Origin: Smithella sp.
GTDB lineage: Bacteria; Desulfobacterota; Syntrophia; Syntrophales; Smithellaceae
Direction: 5' to 3'
Length of the DNA: 26,348 bases
Assembly (NCBI GenBank): GCA_012797505.1
Contig: JAAZOZ010000015.1
Location: forward strand, 1-26,348
Shown here: positions 24,250 through 26,348 of the stretch, in pieces
How positions within the stretch are numbered: position 1 is the stretch's first letter
Layout of the letters: every line of letters begins with the position of its first letter
Translations under genes and position numbers: made by a program
Notes under the pieces: generated by a model
What the model was told of the DNA's origin: nothing
Seen by the model: only the letters and a program-made list of their open reading frames with translations
The model's database searches: none

Positions 24250-25938
24250 ATGAACTGGAAGGAAAAGAAAAAATACGAGACCCTGCTGGCTCGTGAGCGG
24301 GGCGTCGTGAAAAAAGTCTGGGGAACCGGCCTGACGGTTTGCCTGGCCTATCCCAATCTTTACCGGATCGGCATGGCCAATCTCGGCTTCCAGACGGTTT
24401 ACAAAATCATCAACGAGCTCCCCTCCTTTCTTTGTGAGAGAGTGTTTCTGCCCGCCGGCGGCGACGCCGAATACGCCGCCGGCGCGGTGGAACTGCTCAG
24501 CCTGGAAAATCAAAAGCCTCTTCGTGATTTTGATGTCCTGGCGTTTTCCGTTTCCTTTGAGAACGATTACCCGGCCATCCTGAAAATGCTCGCCCTGGGC
24601 GGCATTCCGCTCTGCGCGAAGGACCGCGCGGACGGTCACCCGCTGGTGATCGGCGGCGGCATCGCGCTGACCCTCAATCCGGAGCCCCTGGCGGATTTCT
24701 TCGACGCTTTTCTGACCGGAGAAGCCGAAGAGACGCTGCCCGGATTTGCGCGGATGCTGGCCGAAGCCCGGCCGTCCGGCCCCGGCCGGGAAGCCCTGCT
24801 GGCGTCTTTGCAGAAGAAAATGCCGGGGGTGTATGTTCCTTCTCTTTATGAGGTTCAGTATTTTCCGGACGGTAGAATCCGCGGCATGGCGCCGCGCCTG
24901 AAGGGCCTGCCTGAGAAAATCAGAGCAGCCCCGGTCAAAAATATTGACGCTTTTTGCACGACGGAGGTTGTCAGCAGCCCCGACGCGGAAATGGCGGACA
25001 TGTTTCTGATTGAAGTCAACCGCGGTTGTCCGCATTTCTGCCGTTTCTGTGCGGCGGGACACGTTTATGCCCCGCCCCGTTTCCGCAGCTATGAAAAAAT
25101 TACGCAGGCCATTGATCATGGTCTGAAAGCGAAAAATAAAATCGGTTTGATCGGCACGGCGGTTTCGGACCATCCCGATCTGGCAAAAATCTGCCGGTAT
25201 ATTGTGAACCGCCAGGCGCAGGCCGGCATTGGCTCGCTGCGCCTGGACAAGGTTGATGAAAGCGTTGTGGAGATGCTCAGAGCCGGCGGCATCGAGACGG
25301 TCGCCCTCGCGCCGGAGGCGGGAAGCCAGCGTCTGCGGGATCTGCTGCGCAAGGGCATCACCCGGGATGATATCCTGCAGGCCGTGCGGCTTTTGATCGA
25401 CTGGGATATTTCCAATCTCCGGCTGTATTTTATGGCAGGGTTGCCCACGGAAACGGAAGAAGACATCGACGCCGTCATTGAGCTGGCCAAAACCATCCAG
25501 CACACGGCGCTGGCCCACACAAAAGGAAAACGAAAATTCCGGCGCATCACACTCAGCATCAATCAATTCATCCCCAAACCGCATACGCCGTTCCAATGGC
25601 GCCCGCTTGGGGATGTTCAGGAGGTGGGGCGCAGAATCAAAAAGATCACCCACGCATTTCGTGCCGACAAGCAGATCAACGTCATTGCCGACGTTCCGAA
25701 GTGGGCCTACGTGCAGGCGCTTTTGTCCCTGGGGGACCGGCGCGTCGGGGGAATTCTCGCGGCCGTCCATCGCCTGAACGGCAACTGGATGCGGGCGCTC
25801 AAAGAGGTGACCATCAATCCCGACTTCTACGTCTATCGTCAGAAGGATGTAAATGAAGTTCTGCCGTGGGATATTATCGAAGCCGGCCTTCCCAAAAAGG
25901 TATTGATCAAAGAATATCAAAAGGCTCTGCCGGATTGA
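24250..25938 (+). CDS. B12-binding-domain radical SAM protein
   Basis: A 562-residue protein with an N-terminal cobalamin-binding-like Rossmann domain (~residues 25-190: CLAYPNLYRIGMANLGFQTVY, FSVSFENDYPAIL, VIGGGIALTLNPEPLADF, GEAEETL). It is followed by a radical SAM core with C260-xxx-C264-xx-C267 (NRGCPHFCRFCAAGH) binding [4Fe-4S]. Further core motifs are VALAPEAGSQRLRDLL and LRLYFMAGLPTETEEDI. This resembles the TIGR03960/YgiQ-like group, whose reaction I cannot name. The usual B12-binding DxHxxG is not visible in the N-terminal domain, so cobalamin binding is uncertain. It begins 58 bases after ftsZ with no terminator between and may be read through from the dcw operon. GGGAGG is 13 bases before the ATG, which is long. 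Confidence 0.85.
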   Translation: MNWKEKKKYETLLARERGVVKKVWGTGLTVCLAYPNLYRIGMANLGFQTVYKIINELPSFLCERVFLPAGGDAEYAAGAVELLSLENQKPLRDFDVLAFSVSFENDYPAILKMLALGGIPLCAKDRADGHPLVIGGGIALTLNPEPLADFFDAFLTGEAEETLPGFARMLAEARPSGPGREALLASLQKKMPGVYVPSLYEVQYFPDGRIRGMAPRLKGLPEKIRAAPVKNIDAFCTTEVVSSPDAEMADMFLIEVNRGCPHFCRFCAAGHVYAPPRFRSYEKITQAIDHGLKAKNKIGLIGTAVSDHPDLAKICRYIVNRQAQAGIGSLRLDKVDESVVEMLRAGGIETVALAPEAGSQRLRDLLRKGITRDDILQAVRLLIDWDISNLRLYFMAGLPTETEEDIDAVIELAKTIQHTALAHTKGKRKFRRITLSINQFIPKPHTPFQWRPLGDVQEVGRRIKKITHAFRADKQINVIADVPKWAYVQALLSLGDRRVGGILAAVHRLNGNWMRALKEVTINPDFYVYRQKDVNEVLPWDIIEAGLPKKVLIKEYQKALPD

Positions 25939-26125
25939 TCTTGCCTCCCGTTCAAAGGACTTCCGGAACCATGATTCCTGGTCAAGGATTGATATATTGT
26001 CCGAGGCTATTTACGATGTCTTTGCCCCGATTGAGGCTGTCGGTTTTATGCCTGAAGAGTGGGATAAACAAACATCGCCGCTCTATGATTACGCAAAGCA
26101 GGGTGAAATTTTATACGCCGCATGA
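25931..26125 (+). pseudogene. Remnant of a nucleotidyltransferase (C-terminal part only)
   Basis: A 64-residue stretch in frame 2 with no usable start reads RIDLASRSKDF, then RIDILSEAIYDVFAPIEAVGF, then PEEWDKQTSP and YAKQGEILYAA before a TGA at 26123. This matches the back half of nucleotidyltransferase-domain proteins (MNT/KNTase type), which carry a GS..DxD catalytic motif before ...DLL/F. Here the sequence begins just inside that motif: the GS and first Asp are gone, and the first bases overlap the end of the radical SAM gene. I read it as the 3' remnant of a gene cut by deletion or rearrangement. It is recognised by eye only. Confidence 0.55.
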
Positions 26126-26348
26126 CAATGTCGATGTTATGATGATTCTCCTTATTTTCATTGAGGAAGGCCATAAGGTAACAGTGTCCCGTTCAGTCTT
26201 CTGAGGTTTTTAGTAAATCACAAAATTGTCTGTTCATTTTCAACCCAGATTTTCCATTAGATGATTTTGATCGAATCAACTGATTTGCGCGTGATAGTAG
26301 TTGAAAGAACGAACGTAACATGCTCTAATGGAAACCATTAGAAATACA
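26126..26348. other. AT-rich sequence without an intact gene
   Basis: With the preceding remnant, this completes ~410 bases after the radical SAM gene with no intact coding region. A short frame here (ATG 26134 or 26141 to TGA 26202) has no recognisable similarity. The base composition is markedly more AT-rich than the rest of the window. CCATTAGA motifs are repeated and inverted near the right edge. No tRNA, CRISPR or complete insertion sequence is visible. Confidence 0.5.
26254..26342. repeat. Inverted/direct CCATTAGA motifs at right edge
   Basis: CCATTAGA occurs at 26254-26261 and 26335-26342, and its reverse complement TCTAATGG at 26324-26331. The last two form a perfect 8-bp palindrome with a 3-base spacer; the outer pair is an inverted repeat enclosing ~62 bases. 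There is no T-run for a terminator. They could be the end of a mobile or MITE-like element continuing past the window, but eight bases is short. Confidence 0.35.

Noticed and set aside
23971..25920. 649-codon antisense frame across ftsZ end and the radical SAM gene
   Set aside because: Shadow of the sense gene; no recognisable domain, and it would overlap two strongly supported genes.
25866..26204. 112-codon frame overlapping the radical SAM end
   Set aside because: Most of it is out of frame with both the radical SAM gene and the nucleotidyltransferase remnant, and it shows no recognisable sequence.
26324..26342. Palindrome as a Rho-independent terminator
   Set aside because: The stem is AT-rich, the loop is only 3 bases, and no T-run follows.
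1..26348. CRISPR array, prophage or complete insertion sequence
   Set aside because: No regularly spaced repeats, transposase, integrase or phage structural genes were seen.

Overview
The window looks like chromosomal DNA of a Gram-negative, probably strictly anaerobic bacterium, most likely a deltaproteobacterium of the Syntrophus/Smithella type. This placement is inferred from gene content and protein style, not from a database match. Supporting signs are a complete division and cell-wall (dcw) cluster with a DNPR-type (meso-diaminopimelate) MurE, a selenocysteine elongation factor SelB, a lysine 2,3-aminomutase-like radical SAM gene and a B12-type radical SAM gene. The gene-dense part is GC-rich. 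The last ~350 bases are clearly more AT-rich.

Layout. (1) Left flank, 1-5400: the 5' end of a KamA-like radical SAM gene (minus strand, cut by the window edge just before the third cluster cysteine), a CDF metal-efflux gene ending in a terminator, and a small lipoprotein gene with its own sigma70-like promoter. These converge on a minus-strand pair, selB followed by a YhaM-like OB-fold/HD nuclease. (2) 5396-6921: ruvX and mltG, diverging from selB. (3) 7129-24191: a textbook dcw operon, mraZ-rsmH-ftsL-ftsI-murEF-mraY-murD-ftsW-murG-murC-murB-ftsQ-ftsA-ftsZ. It starts at one strong promoter (TTGACA-N17-TATAGT) followed by three GTGG direct repeats at exact 10-bp period, which look like the MraZ operator. 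Genes overlap or abut almost everywhere, so translational coupling is likely. (4) 24250-25938: a B12-domain radical SAM protein that follows ftsZ with no visible terminator. (5) 25931-26348: a decayed or truncated nucleotidyltransferase, then AT-rich sequence with repeated and inverted CCATTAGA motifs and no intact gene.

How the genes work together. The Mur enzymes build UDP-MurNAc-pentapeptide (MurB, MurC, MurD, then a MurE-MurF fusion). MraY and MurG make lipid I and lipid II. FtsW and FtsI polymerise and crosslink septal peptidoglycan. FtsZ, FtsA, FtsQ and FtsL form the divisome scaffold, and MltG just upstream terminates glycan strands.

Most of the window is conserved core genome. The less ordinary points are the single-polypeptide MurE-MurF, the MraZ-box architecture, an unusual MurB nucleotide-binding motif, a four-cysteine i+4 tail on the CDF transporter, an unassigned lipoprotein, and the eroded accessory DNA at the right edge. 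I found no convincing new multi-gene system.
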